Shown here piece by piece: positions 36,930 through 45,842 of a stretch of 64,000 nucleotides of DNA; the first letter of the stretch is position 1, and every line of letters begins with the position of its first letter. The stretch covers positions 1-64,000 of the forward strand of contig JAJZWA010000013.1 in NCBI GenBank assembly GCA_021846965.1, written 5' to 3'. The translations under genes were made by a program, and so were the position numbers. Under the pieces are notes generated by a model. That model made no database searches and was not told the DNA's origin. It saw only the letters and a program-made list of their open reading frames with translations. This DNA is from Pseudomonadota bacterium (GTDB lineage: Bacteria > Pseudomonadota > Gammaproteobacteria > Burkholderiales > Burkholderiaceae_C).

Positions 36930-38707
36930 GGTCGCTTCTCCTGGGGGGATGGGGCATTCCACGCCGCCGGCAGGCGCGAGCGGGCCTGGCGCGCCGCGGC
37001 GCCGTAGTCCTGGTCGGGTCGGGCCACGACCACGTAGCGGGGGGTGCTGTCTATCACCAGCAGCGGCAGCCCGAGCGCGCGCAGCGCCGGCAGCTCGCCA
37101 CTGGGCATGAAGGCCAGCGGAAGCTTCGCGCTGCGCCAGCGCGCGGCGAAGTCGCGCAGCGTGGGCACCCACAACGAGGGCTGCTGGCCGATGCCGAAAT
37201 CGAGTTCGCCGCGGTATTGCACCACCGTGACCTCGCGGCGCAGGTAGAAGGGCAGGGTCTGGTCGTAGGTGGCCACGGTGTAGAAAGGCTGGCCCTTGTG
37301 CAGCCAGGGCCGGATGGCCGCGACCACGTCGCGCGTGGAGGCGGTGCGCCCGAGGATCTGGAAGGCCTGGGTCGCCACGGTCAGCCCGACGAACATGCTG
37401 CCCGCCAGGGCCAGCACCGCCAGGCTGCGGCGCCCGCGCCGCTCCCAGCGCCAGGCGGCGAGCGAGCCGCCCACACCCAGCACCGCCGTGATCTCCAGCC
37501 ACCAGCCGAAGCGCTGGTACAGCGCACCCGGGGTCACCGCAGTGCCGGCCCGCCACAACTGGGTGAAGCCGATGCCCGCGGCCAGGCTGAGCAGCGCCCA
37601 CAGCGCGAACTGCCAGCCCAGGGCGCGCGCTCGCGCGCGAGCCAGATATTCGCCCAGCAGCAGCGCCAGCGCCGGGAACAGGGGCAGCACGTAGGACGGC
37701 AGCTTGGAGTGCGAGGCGCTGAAGAACACGAAGATGAACCCGGTCCAGACCACCAGCACCCGCCGCGTGCGCAGCGAACCGGGGCTTTCGTCGACCGGCG
37801 GGCGCAGGCCGCGCATGCCGCTGCGCCACAGCGCCGGCGCCAGCGCTCCCAGCCAGGGCATGATGCCCAGCAGCACGATGGGCACGAAGTAGTACCAGGG
37901 GCCGGGGCGGGAGAGGTCGGGCGTGGCGAAACGGTCGAACTGCTGGTAGATGAAGTAGAAGTGGAAGAACTCGGGGTTGCGCAGTTGCACCATCACGTGC
38001 CAGGGCAGCGCGACGGCCAGCAGCAAGGCCAGCCCCGGGAGGATGTGCAGGCGTCGCCACAGTCCCCATTCCAGGCTCCACAGCGTGTACAGCACCAGGG
38101 TCATGCCGGGGAAGGCCAGCCCGATGAGCCCCTTGGACAGCAGCGACAGCCCCATGAACGCCCAGCAGGCGAGCATCCAGCCCCGCTCGGCGGCGCGCGA
38201 CACACCGTCGCGCTGGGCCAGCAGGAAGCTCAGCAGGCTGCCGCCGAGGCAGGCCGACACGCCCATGTCCAGGGTGTTGATGTGGCCCATGGCCAGCCAG
38301 TACACGCAACTCGCCAGCACGGCGCCTGCGTACAGCCCGGCGCGGCGCCCCCACAACAGGCAGCCGGCGAGGGCGGTGAAGGCGATGCCGAACAGGCCGC
38401 TGAGCCCGGTCCACAGGCGCGCCTGCCATTGGCCGATGCCGAACAGCTCGTAGCTGGCGGCGGTGGCCCAGTATTGCAGCGGGGGTTTCTCGAAGTACTT
38501 GAATCCGTCCAGGCGCGGGGTGACCCAGTCGCCGGTGGCCACCATTTCGCGGGGGATCTCGGCGTAGCGCCCTTCGTCGGTGGGCACCAGGTCGCGCAGG
38601 CCCAGTACGCCCAGCCACAGGATGGCCAGCAGCGCGCCCAGCACCATCAGGGCGCGGCGCGAGGGCAGGGGGTCTCGGAGGCTTTCTTCGGAGGTGGAGT
38701 CGGTCAC
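36926..38707 (-). CDS. arnT: Lipid A L-Ara4N transferase ArnT (GT83 family)
   Basis: A 593-residue inner-membrane glycosyltransferase of the ArnT/PMT type, which attaches L-Ara4N to lipid A and so lowers binding of polymyxins. An N-terminal TM is followed by the conserved periplasmic loop PTDEGRYAEIPREMVATGDW and FKYFEKPPLQYW, and about eleven further hydrophobic segments. HSKLPSYVLPLFPALALLL is another family motif. The C-terminus is a soluble periplasmic domain. The start is GTG at 38707. It is the first gene of the arn operon, 73 bp downstream of ald on the same strand. No PmrA box was seen. Confidence 0.92.
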   Translation of the reverse strand: MTDSTSEESLRDPLPSRRALMVLGALLAILWLGVLGLRDLVPTDEGRYAEIPREMVATGDWVTPRLDGFKYFEKPPLQYWATAASYELFGIGQWQARLWTGLSGLFGIAFTALAGCLLWGRRAGLYAGAVLASCVYWLAMGHINTLDMGVSACLGGSLLSFLLAQRDGVSRAAERGWMLACWAFMGLSLLSKGLIGLAFPGMTLVLYTLWSLEWGLWRRLHILPGLALLLAVALPWHVMVQLRNPEFFHFYFIYQQFDRFATPDLSRPGPWYYFVPIVLLGIMPWLGALAPALWRSGMRGLRPPVDESPGSLRTRRVLVVWTGFIFVFFSASHSKLPSYVLPLFPALALLLGEYLARARARALGWQFALWALLSLAAGIGFTQLWRAGTAVTPGALYQRFGWWLEITAVLGVGGSLAAWRWERRGRRSLAVLALAGSMFVGLTVATQAFQILGRTASTRDVVAAIRPWLHKGQPFYTVATYDQTLPFYLRREVTVVQYRGELDFGIGQQPSLWVPTLRDFAARWRSAKLPLAFMPSGELPALRALGLPLLVIDSTPRYVVVARPDQDYGAAARQARSRLPAAWNAPSPQEKRP

Positions 38708-38780
38708 GGCGGGGTGCGCAACGGTGCGCGGGCGGCATTTTAGCCGTCCGTCGCCCGCGTCCGGCCGGGCTCGCGGCCCC

Positions 38781-39899
38781 CTACAGCGCCAGCGCCTGCC
38801 GGGCCGGCAGGAACTGCAGGCCCAGCGCCTGCGCCACCGCCGGGTGGGTGATGTGCCCGCGGTGCACGTTCAGCCCGGCCAGCAGATGCGGGTCCTCCGC
38901 GCAGGCGCGGGCCCAGCCCTTGCCGGCCAGGTCCAGCACGAAGGGCAGCGTGGCGTTGTTCAGCGCATGCGCGGACGAACGCGCCACCGCGCCGGGCATA
39001 TTGGCCACGCAGTAGTGCACCACGCCGCATTCGACGTAGGTCGGATGGTCGTGGGTGGTCGGGCGCGAGGTCTCGAAGCAGCCGCCCTGGTCGATGGCCA
39101 CGTCGACCACCACCGCGCCCGGGCGCATGCGCGCCAGCATGTCGCGCCGGACCAGCTTGGGCGCGGCGGCCCCCGGCACCAGCACCGCGCCGATCACCAG
39201 ATCGGACTGCTCCAGCGCGGATTCCAGCGCGTGCAGGGTCGCGTATTGCGTGCTGGCGCGGCCCTGGAACAGCTCGTCGAGCTCGCGCAGGCGGGGCAGG
39301 GATTTGTCCAGCACGGTCACGCGCGCGCCCAGGCCCGCGGCCATGCGCGCGGCGTGCGTGCCCACGGTGCCGCCGCCGATCACCAGCACCTCGCCGGGGG
39401 GCACGCCGGGCACGCCCCCCAGCAGCACGCCGCGCCCGCCGCCGGCCTTTTGCAAGGCCACCGCGCCGACCTGCACGGCCATGCGTCCGGCCACCTCGCT
39501 CATCGGTGCAAGCAGTGGCAACCGGCCGCGCGCGTCGGTGACGGTCTCGTAGGCGATGGCGGTGCAGCCGCTGTGCAGCAGGGCCTGCGCCTGGCCCGGG
39601 TCGGGCGCCAGGTGCAGGTAGGTGAACAGCACCTGCCCCGGGCGCAGCATGCGGCATTCGGCCGGCTGCGGCTCCTTGACCTTGACCACCATGTCGGCGC
39701 GGGCGAACACCTCCGGCGCCTCGGCGGCGATGCGCGCGCCGGCGGCCTCGTAGCTCGCGTCGTCCGCGCCGATCCCCTCGCCGGCACCGGCCTGCACCAG
39801 CACCTCGTGGCCGTGGTGCACGAGTTCGCGCACCGACCCGGGCGTCAGCCCGACCCGGTATTCGTGCACCTTGATCTCCTTGGGAACTCCTATCAGCAT
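38781..39899 (-). CDS. ald: Alanine dehydrogenase
   Basis: A 372-residue NAD+-dependent enzyme interconverting L-alanine and pyruvate plus ammonia. The family N-terminus [20 protein letters not shown], substrate residues in [11 protein letters not shown] and FTYLHLAPD, the Rossmann motif [20 protein letters not shown], and [20 protein letters not shown] are all present. The ATG at 39899 fits the family start, and 28 upstream codons in the open frame are rejected. It is divergent from an Lrp/AsnC regulator, the usual arrangement for ald control by AldR-type proteins. Confidence 0.96.
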   Translation of the reverse strand: MLIGVPKEIKVHEYRVGLTPGSVRELVHHGHEVLVQAGAGEGIGADDASYEAAGARIAAEAPEVFARADMVVKVKEPQPAECRMLRPGQVLFTYLHLAPDPGQAQALLHSGCTAIAYETVTDARGRLPLLAPMSEVAGRMAVQVGAVALQKAGGGRGVLLGGVPGVPPGEVLVIGGGTVGTHAARMAAGLGARVTVLDKSLPRLRELDELFQGRASTQYATLHALESALEQSDLVIGAVLVPGAAAPKLVRRDMLARMRPGAVVVDVAIDQGGCFETSRPTTHDHPTYVECGVVHYCVANMPGAVARSSAHALNNATLPFVLDLAGKGWARACAEDPHLLAGLNVHRGHITHPAVAQALGLQFLPARQALAL

Positions 39900-40083
39900 G
39901 CTGCGCACTCCTGGTTCGGGCGACGCCCCCGATCGAACGCCATCATGGCGCAGGACACGATCCAAGTATCGCGCTGGGGACATTGGAAATCACATGAAGA
40001 AAACACTATTTTCTGCAATTCATCAACGAATTATTTGCAGTTAAAGGCGCAGAATTGCTGGCATTCCAACGGAGGCTACTGGG
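39900..40083. promoter_or_regulatory. AT-rich divergent ald/Lrp control region
   Basis: This 184-bp region is strikingly AT-rich for the window. An inverted repeat CTGCAA (40013-40018) and TTGCAG (40035-40040) is followed by GCAGAATTGC (about 40050-40059), giving three related half-sites as expected for Lrp/AsnC octamer binding. The Lrp gene has a GGAGG ribosome-binding site at its right edge. Confidence 0.5.
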
Positions 40084-40545
40084 ATGACCGAACTTGATCG
40101 TTTCGACCGCAGCATTCTGTCCTTGTTGCAAGGCAATGCGCGCATGGCCAACACCGAATTGGCCGAGCGCGTGGGGTTGTCCCCGTCGGCCTGTCTGCGA
40201 CGCGTGCAACGCCTGGAAAAGGTGGGCATCATCGCCGGCTACGTGGCCTTGCTCGATGCCCAGGCGGTGGGGCGCGCCAGCACCGTATTCGTCGAGGTGA
40301 CGCTGGGGTCGCAGACCGAGGAGGCGCTGGCGGCCTTCGAGCAGGCCGCCAGCGCCTGTCCCGACGTGCTGGAATGCCACCTGACTTCCGGCGACTTCGA
40401 CTACCTGTTGCGCGTCGCGGTGCCGGACCAGCAGGAGTATGAGCGCGTGCAAAAGCGTGAGCTCGCGCGCCTGCCGCATGTCGAGCGCATCAAGGGGGTA
40501 TTCGCGCTGCGCACCGTGAGCAGGCGCACCGACTATCCGCTCTGA
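40084..40545 (+). CDS. Lrp/AsnC-family transcriptional regulator
   Basis: A 153-residue regulator with an N-terminal HTH (FDRSILSLLQGNARMANTEL, then VGLSPSACLRRVQRLE) and a RAM/AsnC ligand-binding domain (FVEVTLGSQTEEALAAF, HLTSGDFDYLLRVAV). It is divergent from ald, so it most likely senses alanine or a related amino acid and activates ald, as AldR does. That role is inference from position. The ATG at 40084 follows GGAGG closely. Confidence 0.93.
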   Translation: MTELDRFDRSILSLLQGNARMANTELAERVGLSPSACLRRVQRLEKVGIIAGYVALLDAQAVGRASTVFVEVTLGSQTEEALAAFEQAASACPDVLECHLTSGDFDYLLRVAVPDQQEYERVQKRELARLPHVERIKGVFALRTVSRRTDYPL

Positions 40546-40599
40546 GACGGGCTGGCGGGGCCGTGGGGCGGCGGGCGGCCGCCCCGCGGGGATCGAGCA

Positions 40600-40615
40600 C
40601 TGTATTTTTATCCAG
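40600..40615 (+). promoter_or_regulatory. LexA (SOS) box upstream of imuA
   Basis: CTGTATTTTTATCCAG keeps the CTG-N10-CAG ends and AT-rich centre of the LexA consensus, with one mismatch in the right arm. It lies 65 bp before the imuA start, so the mutagenesis cassette is predicted to be DNA-damage inducible. Confidence 0.8.
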
Positions 40616-40680
40616 TTTTTCGGTAGGCTTCGCTTCCCGCCCGGACATCCGGGCGTCATCGATGTTCGCGAGGCCGTCCG

Positions 40681-41397
40681 ATGTCCGCCGCCGTTTCCTC
40701 CCTGCTGTCTTCCGGGCTCGCCGCCAGTGTCTGGCGCGGCACCGATCTCGGGCATGCCGGCGCGCCGGTGCTGCGCAGCGGCTGGGCCCGGCTCGACGCC
40801 GAACTGCCCGGGGGCGGCTGGCCTTGCGGGGCCCTGACCGAGTTGCTCGTCCCGCGGGCCGCGCTGCTGGAATGGCGCCTGCTGGGCACGGCCTTGCGCG
40901 CCGCGCTGCGAGCGGGAGGCCTGCTGGTGCTGGTGGGACCGCCGGCGGTACCGTACCTTCCGGGGCTGCAGGAGCAGGGCATCGATCCCGGGCGACTGGT
41001 GTGGGTGCGCAGCCGCGACGCAGGCCAGAGCCTGTGGGCGGCCGAGCAGGTCCTGCGCGCGGGCGGGGCGGCGGCCGTGCTGGCCTGGCTGCCTAGCTGT
41101 CGCGCCGAAGCCTTGCGCCGCCTGCATGTCCACGCCCAGGACGGCCGCGCCCTGGTGTTTGCGCTGCGCCCCGAGCAGGCATGCGCCGAGGCTTCGCCGG
41201 CGCCGTTGCGCGTGCGTGCGCGACCCGGCGAGCCCTGGGAGTTGCGCGTGCAGGTGCTCAAGCGCCGCGGCCCGGCGCATGAGCAGGAGCTGCGGCTGGC
41301 TTCGCGGCCCGCGGGGCTCGCGCAGGCCATGGTCGAGATGCCTGCACAGGAGCATGAGCATGCTGTGGGTCGCCTTGCTGGCCTGCGCCTGGCCTGA
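40681..41397 (+). CDS. imuA: Translesion synthesis accessory protein ImuA
   Basis: A 238-residue RecA/SulA-like protein of the ImuA family, the first gene of the SOS mutasome operon. Family features are VLRSGWARLDAELPGGGWPCGALTEL near the N-terminus (here broken only by natural spacing), LVGPPAVPYLPGL, and VRSRDAGQSLWAAEQVLR. The canonical Walker A lysine is absent, as is common in ImuA. It is preceded by a LexA box. Its 3' end overlaps the imuB start region by about 38 bases in another frame. Confidence 0.88.
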   Translation: MSAAVSSLLSSGLAASVWRGTDLGHAGAPVLRSGWARLDAELPGGGWPCGALTELLVPRAALLEWRLLGTALRAALRAGGLLVLVGPPAVPYLPGLQEQGIDPGRLVWVRSRDAGQSLWAAEQVLRAGGAAAVLAWLPSCRAEALRRLHVHAQDGRALVFALRPEQACAEASPAPLRVRARPGEPWELRVQVLKRRGPAHEQELRLASRPAGLAQAMVEMPAQEHEHAVGRLAGLRLA

Positions 41398-42685
41398 GCC
41401 GGCGGCATCGGCCGCATCGGCCGCGGCCACCGCGCATGCGCTGGCCGTCTGGGGCCTGCAGTTCACGCCGCGCGTGGTGCTGCTGGAGCGCGCGGTGCTG
41501 CTCGAGCTCGAACGCAGCCTGCGCCTCTTCGGCGGCCAGGACGCCCTGCGGCGACGCATCGAGACGCAGTCGGCCGAACTCGGGGCGGCGGGCCGGGCCT
41601 GGGCCGGCACGGCGCTGGGGGCGCTGGCGCTGGCGCGCGCGGCGGCGACACCGACGCCGCCGCGCGACCTGGGGCGGGCGCTGGATGCGCTGCCCCTGTC
41701 CTGCCTGGATGCCGCCGCCGCGCAGGAGGCGCTGCTGCAGCGCCTGGGCTGCCGTCGGCTGGGCGATGTGCGGCGCCTGCCTCGCGAGGGCCTGGCCCGA
41801 CGCTGCGGGCCGCAGTTGTTGCAGCACATCGACCAGGCCTATGGCCTGCGGGCCGAGCAGCATGCCTGGTTCAGCCTGCCGCAGGTCTTTCGTGCCCGCC
41901 TGGAGCTGCCGGCCCGGGTGGAGGATGCGCAGGCGCTGCTGTTCGGCGCGCGTCGCCTGTTGTTGCAACTGGAAGGGTGGCTGGGCGCGCGCCAGGCCGG
42001 TGCCACCGGGCTGCGTCTGCGCTGGCGCTTCGACACCCCGCGGGGCGACGACGGATGGGGCGAGCTGGCCATGCGCACGGCATTGCCGCTGCGCGGCGCC
42101 GAACAGCTCGCGCGCCTGCTGGCCGAGCACCTGGCCCACCTGCGCCTGCCGGCCCCGGTGACCGAGCTGGAACTGGAGTTGCAGGACATGCTGCCCCTGG
42201 CCGGCACCACCGCCAGCCTGCTGCCGGGCCTCTCGACGCCGGAGGCGGGCGCGTCGCGCGAGCTGCTGCTGGCCCTGCAGCGCGTGGCCGCGCGCCTGGG
42301 GCCGCGCCAGGTGCTGCAGGGGGTCGTGCTGCCCGAGCACCGGCCCGAATGGCAGCAGGCCTGGCATGCGCTGGGCGAGGCCCCGCGCAACGCGGCGATG
42401 GCGGGCGCGGGATCCGCCGGGCCGCGCCCGGGTTTCCTGCTGCCGCATCCCTTGCCCCTGCGCAGCCGCGGCGGACGGCCGATGTGGCAGGGCGAGCTGC
42501 GCCTGCTGCTGGGGCCCCAGCGCATCGAAGGCGGCTGGTGGCAGCGCGACGAGGCCGGGGGCACGCACCACGTGGCACGCGACTACTGGGTGGCCGCCAA
42601 CGAGCGCTCCGGCCTGCTGTGGGTGTTTCGCAGCCGCGAGCGCGATGCCTGCGCCCAGTGGTTCCTGCACGGCGTGTTCGCCTGA
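41360..42685 (+). CDS. imuB: Translesion synthesis protein ImuB (catalytically inactive Y-family polymerase-like)
   Basis: A 441-residue Y-family polymerase-like protein that bridges DnaE2, ImuA and the beta clamp. The palm region lacks the acidic catalytic residues. Recognisable parts are MLWVALLACAW, LELERSLRLFGG, LGCRRLGDVRRLPREGLARR and the C-terminal ARDYWVAANERSGLLWVFR. The clamp-binding motif expected near LAGTTASLLPGL has Leu where Phe is usual, so the interaction may be altered. The ATG at 41360 was chosen (AGGAG seven bases upstream), and an ATG at 41354 is also possible. The ORF overlaps the imuA end. Confidence 0.87.
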   Translation: MLWVALLACAWPEPAASAASAAATAHALAVWGLQFTPRVVLLERAVLLELERSLRLFGGQDALRRRIETQSAELGAAGRAWAGTALGALALARAAATPTPPRDLGRALDALPLSCLDAAAAQEALLQRLGCRRLGDVRRLPREGLARRCGPQLLQHIDQAYGLRAEQHAWFSLPQVFRARLELPARVEDAQALLFGARRLLLQLEGWLGARQAGATGLRLRWRFDTPRGDDGWGELAMRTALPLRGAEQLARLLAEHLAHLRLPAPVTELELELQDMLPLAGTTASLLPGLSTPEAGASRELLLALQRVAARLGPRQVLQGVVLPEHRPEWQQAWHALGEAPRNAAMAGAGSAGPRPGFLLPHPLPLRSRGGRPMWQGELRLLLGPQRIEGGWWQRDEAGGTHHVARDYWVAANERSGLLWVFRSRERDACAQWFLHGVFA

Positions 42686-42708
42686 GCCCGCGGACACGGG
42701 GAGGCCTC

Positions 42709-45700
42709 ATGTCCCAGGCGTACGCGGCGCTGCGCTGCATGTCCAATTTCAGTTTCCTGCGTGGCGCCAGCCATCCCGAGGAACTGGTGCGCCGTGCCGG
42801 CGAACTGGGCTACGCGGCCCTGGCGCTGACCGACGAATGCTCCCTGGCCGGCGTGGTGCGCGCCCACGTGGCGGCGCGCGAGGCCGGGGTGAAGCTGCTG
42901 CTGGGAAGCCAGTTCCGTCTGCGCCTGGACCACGAGCACGAGGCGGTGCTGGTGCTGCTGGCGCGGCATCGCGCCGACTATGCCGCCTTGTGCCGATTCA
43001 TCACCGCATTGCGCCGGGCCTCGCCCAAGGGCAGCTATCGCCTGGAGCTCGAGGCCCTGCTGCGCCAGCCTCCCGGCGCCTGCCTGGGCCTGCTGTGCCT
43101 GCCGCGCCGTGCCGACGATGCGCGGCTGCTCGGCTGGGCCGCCGCGCTGCGCGAGGGTCTCGGCCCCACGCTGCGGCTGGGCGTGGAGCTGCACCGCGAG
43201 CTGGACGACGCGCGCTGGCTGCAGCGCCTGCGCGCGCTGTCGGGGCAGCTGGACATGGAACTGGTGGCCTGTCCCGACGTGCAGATGCACGTCGCCTCGC
43301 GCCAGCCTCTGCACGACACCCTGTGCGCCATCCGCCTGGGGCGGGAGCTGGCGCGCTGCGGCCTGGAGCTGCAACCCAATGCCGAGCGCGCGCTGCAGGA
43401 CCTGGAGCAGCTGGGCCGGCGCTATCCGGCCGAATGCCTCGAGCGCAGCGCGCAGCTGGCGGACAGCTGCACCTTCTCCCTCGAGGAGTTGCGCTACAAC
43501 TATCCGCGCGAAGTCGTGCCGCCAGGCCTGCAGGCCGACGAGTACCTGCGCCGGCGCGTGCTCGAGGGGGCCTGGCGGCGCTGGCCGGGCGGCCCCGACG
43601 CGGCGATGCGCGAACTCATCGAGCACGAACTCGCGCTGATCGCCGAGCTCGGCTACGCGCATTACTTCCTGACCGTCGACGACATCGTCGGCTTCGCGCG
43701 CTCGCGCGGCATCCTGTGCCAGGGGCGCGGCTCGGCGGCCAACAGCGTGGTGTGCTGGTGCCTGGGGGTGACCGAGGTGGACCCGGCGCGCATGCAGGTG
43801 CTGTTCGAGCGATTCATCAGCCGCGAGCGCAACGAGCCGCCAGACATCGATGTCGACTTCGAGCACGAGCGCCGCGAGGAGGTGATCCAGTACCTCTACG
43901 CCAAGTACGGGCGCGAGCGCGCGGCGCTGACCGCCAGCGTGATCACCTACCGGCCGCGCAGCGCCATCCGCGACGTCGGCAAGGCGCTGGGTTTCGCTCC
44001 GGAATCCGTCGAGCGCCTGGCGCGCAACGTGCAATGGTGGGATGGGCGCGAGATCGCCGCCGAACGCCTGCTCGAGGTCGGACTGGACCCCGCCGATCTG
44101 GGGGTGCGCCAGTGGATGGCGCTGGTGCGCGCGCTGCTGGGTTTTCCCCGCCACCTGTCGCAGCACACCGGGGGCTTCGTGCTCAGCGGTGACCCGCTGC
44201 ACGAGCTGGTGCCGGTGGAAAACGCGGCCATGCCCGGGCGCACGGTGATCGAGTGGGACAAGGACGATCTGGACGCGATGGGCATGCTCAAGGTGGACGT
44301 GCTGGCGCTGGGCATGCTCACGGCGATCCGCAAGTCCCTGGATCTGATCGGCGCCGCGCGCGGACGGCCCTTCGCGATGCAGGACATCCCGCCCGAGGAC
44401 CCGGCCACCTACGACATGCTGTGCGCGGCCGACTCGGTGGGGGTGTTCCAGGTGGAGTCGCGCGCCCAGCAGGGCATGCTGCCGCGCCTGCGCCCGCGCT
44501 GTTTCTACGACCTGGTGGTGGAGGTGGCGATCGTGCGCCCGGGGCCGATCCAGGGCGGCATGGTGCATCCCTACCTGCGGCGGCGCCAGGGCCTGGAGCC
44601 GGTGCACTACCCCAGCCCGGCGCTGCGCCAGGCGCTGGAGCGCACGCTGGGCGTGCCGGTGTTCCAGGAGCAGGTGATGCAGATCAGCATGCTGGCGGCC
44701 GGGTTCAGCGCCGGCCAGGCCGACGGGCTGCGCCGCGCGATGGCGGCGTGGCGCCGCAAGGGATCGCTGCAGGTCTGGCGGGACCGCCTGGTCGGCGGCA
44801 TGGTCGAGCGGGGTTACGACCCGGCTTTCGCCGAGCAGATCTATGCCCAGGTGCAGGGCTTTTCCGAATACGGATTCCCCGAGAGCCACGCGGCGTCCTT
44901 CGCCTTGCTGGTGTACGCCAGTGCCTGGATCAAGCGCCACCATCCCGCGCAGTTCCTGGCCGCGCTGCTCAACAGCCAGCCCATGGGTTTCTACACCCCC
45001 TCCCAACTGGTGCAGGACGCAAGGCGCCACGGCGTGCGCGTGCTGCCGCCCGACGTGCAGGCCAGCAGCTGGGACAGCCGGCTCGAAGGCCCCGCCGTGC
45101 GCCTGGGCCTGCGCCTGGTGCGCGGCTTGGGGCAGCCGGCGGCACGGCGCATCGAGGCGGCACGCACCGACGGCGCCTTCGTCGACGCCGTGGATCTGGC
45201 GCGCCGCGCCGCGCTGGCGGGCAGCGACATGCGCCTGCTGGCCGCCGCCGACGCCTTGCGCAGCCTGGCCGGACACCGGCGTCAGCAGGTGTGGCAGGCC
45301 GCCGCGGTGCACGCGCTGCCGCCGCTGCTGCGCGACGCGGCGCCGGCCGAGCCGGTGCTGGACCTGGCCGCGCCCTCGGAGGGGGAGGACGTGGTGTTCG
45401 ACTACGCCGCCACCGGCCTGAGCCTGCGCCGGCACCCGCTGGCGCTGTTGCGCGAACGGCTGCATCCGCGCTGGCTGCGCGCCGCGCAGCTGGCCACGTT
45501 GCCCGACGGCAGCCGTGCGCGCGCCTGTGGCCTGGTCACGCTGCGCCAGCAACCCGAGACGGCGCGCGGAACCACTTTCGTCTCCCTGGAGGACGAAACC
45601 GGGGTGGTGCAGGTGATCTGCTGGAAAAGCCTGCGCGAGCGCCAGCGCCAGGTGTTGCTGCGGGCGCGGCTGCTGGCGGTGGCCGGGCGTTGGCAGAGCG

Positions 45701-45792
45701 ACGGCGCGGTGGGCAGCCTGCTGGCCGAGCGCCTGTTCGATCTCACGCCGCTGCTGGGGGAACTGCCCACCGCGTCCCGCGATTTCCATTGA
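42709..45792 (+). CDS. dnaE2: Error-prone DNA polymerase DnaE2 (ImuC)
   Basis: A 1027-residue C-family polymerase responsible for damage-induced mutagenesis. The N-terminal PHP domain spans about residues 1-280 (MSNFSFLRGASHPEELVRRA, LTDECSLAGVVRA). The polymerase core has GRGSAANSVVCWCLGVT and the catalytic PPDIDVDFEHERREEV, and VFQVESRAQQGMLPRL and EYGFPESHAASFA follow. A C-terminal OB-fold (FVSLEDETGVVQVICW) ends the protein. Length is typical of DnaE2. It is the third gene of the imuA-imuB-dnaE2 set, 23 bp after imuB, with a GGGGAGG ribosome-binding site. Confidence 0.96.
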   Translation: MSQAYAALRCMSNFSFLRGASHPEELVRRAGELGYAALALTDECSLAGVVRAHVAAREAGVKLLLGSQFRLRLDHEHEAVLVLLARHRADYAALCRFITALRRASPKGSYRLELEALLRQPPGACLGLLCLPRRADDARLLGWAAALREGLGPTLRLGVELHRELDDARWLQRLRALSGQLDMELVACPDVQMHVASRQPLHDTLCAIRLGRELARCGLELQPNAERALQDLEQLGRRYPAECLERSAQLADSCTFSLEELRYNYPREVVPPGLQADEYLRRRVLEGAWRRWPGGPDAAMRELIEHELALIAELGYAHYFLTVDDIVGFARSRGILCQGRGSAANSVVCWCLGVTEVDPARMQVLFERFISRERNEPPDIDVDFEHERREEVIQYLYAKYGRERAALTASVITYRPRSAIRDVGKALGFAPESVERLARNVQWWDGREIAAERLLEVGLDPADLGVRQWMALVRALLGFPRHLSQHTGGFVLSGDPLHELVPVENAAMPGRTVIEWDKDDLDAMGMLKVDVLALGMLTAIRKSLDLIGAARGRPFAMQDIPPEDPATYDMLCAADSVGVFQVESRAQQGMLPRLRPRCFYDLVVEVAIVRPGPIQGGMVHPYLRRRQGLEPVHYPSPALRQALERTLGVPVFQEQVMQISMLAAGFSAGQADGLRRAMAAWRRKGSLQVWRDRLVGGMVERGYDPAFAEQIYAQVQGFSEYGFPESHAASFALLVYASAWIKRHHPAQFLAALLNSQPMGFYTPSQLVQDARRHGVRVLPPDVQASSWDSRLEGPAVRLGLRLVRGLGQPAARRIEAARTDGAFVDAVDLARRAALAGSDMRLLAAADALRSLAGHRRQQVWQAAAVHALPPLLRDAAPAEPVLDLAAPSEGEDVVFDYAATGLSLRRHPLALLRERLHPRWLRAAQLATLPDGSRARACGLVTLRQQPETARGTTFVSLEDETGVVQVICWKSLRERQRQVLLRARLLAVAGRWQSDGAVGSLLAERLFDLTPLLGELPTASRDFH

Positions 45793-45842
45793 ATCCGGGC
45801 CGCCGCCTCGGATAATGCCGGGTTCCCACCCAGGCCTCGCGC

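Noticed and set aside
42583-45789. 1068-codon antisense frame over dnaE2
   Set aside because: It is a shadow of a confidently identified polymerase in very GC-rich DNA.
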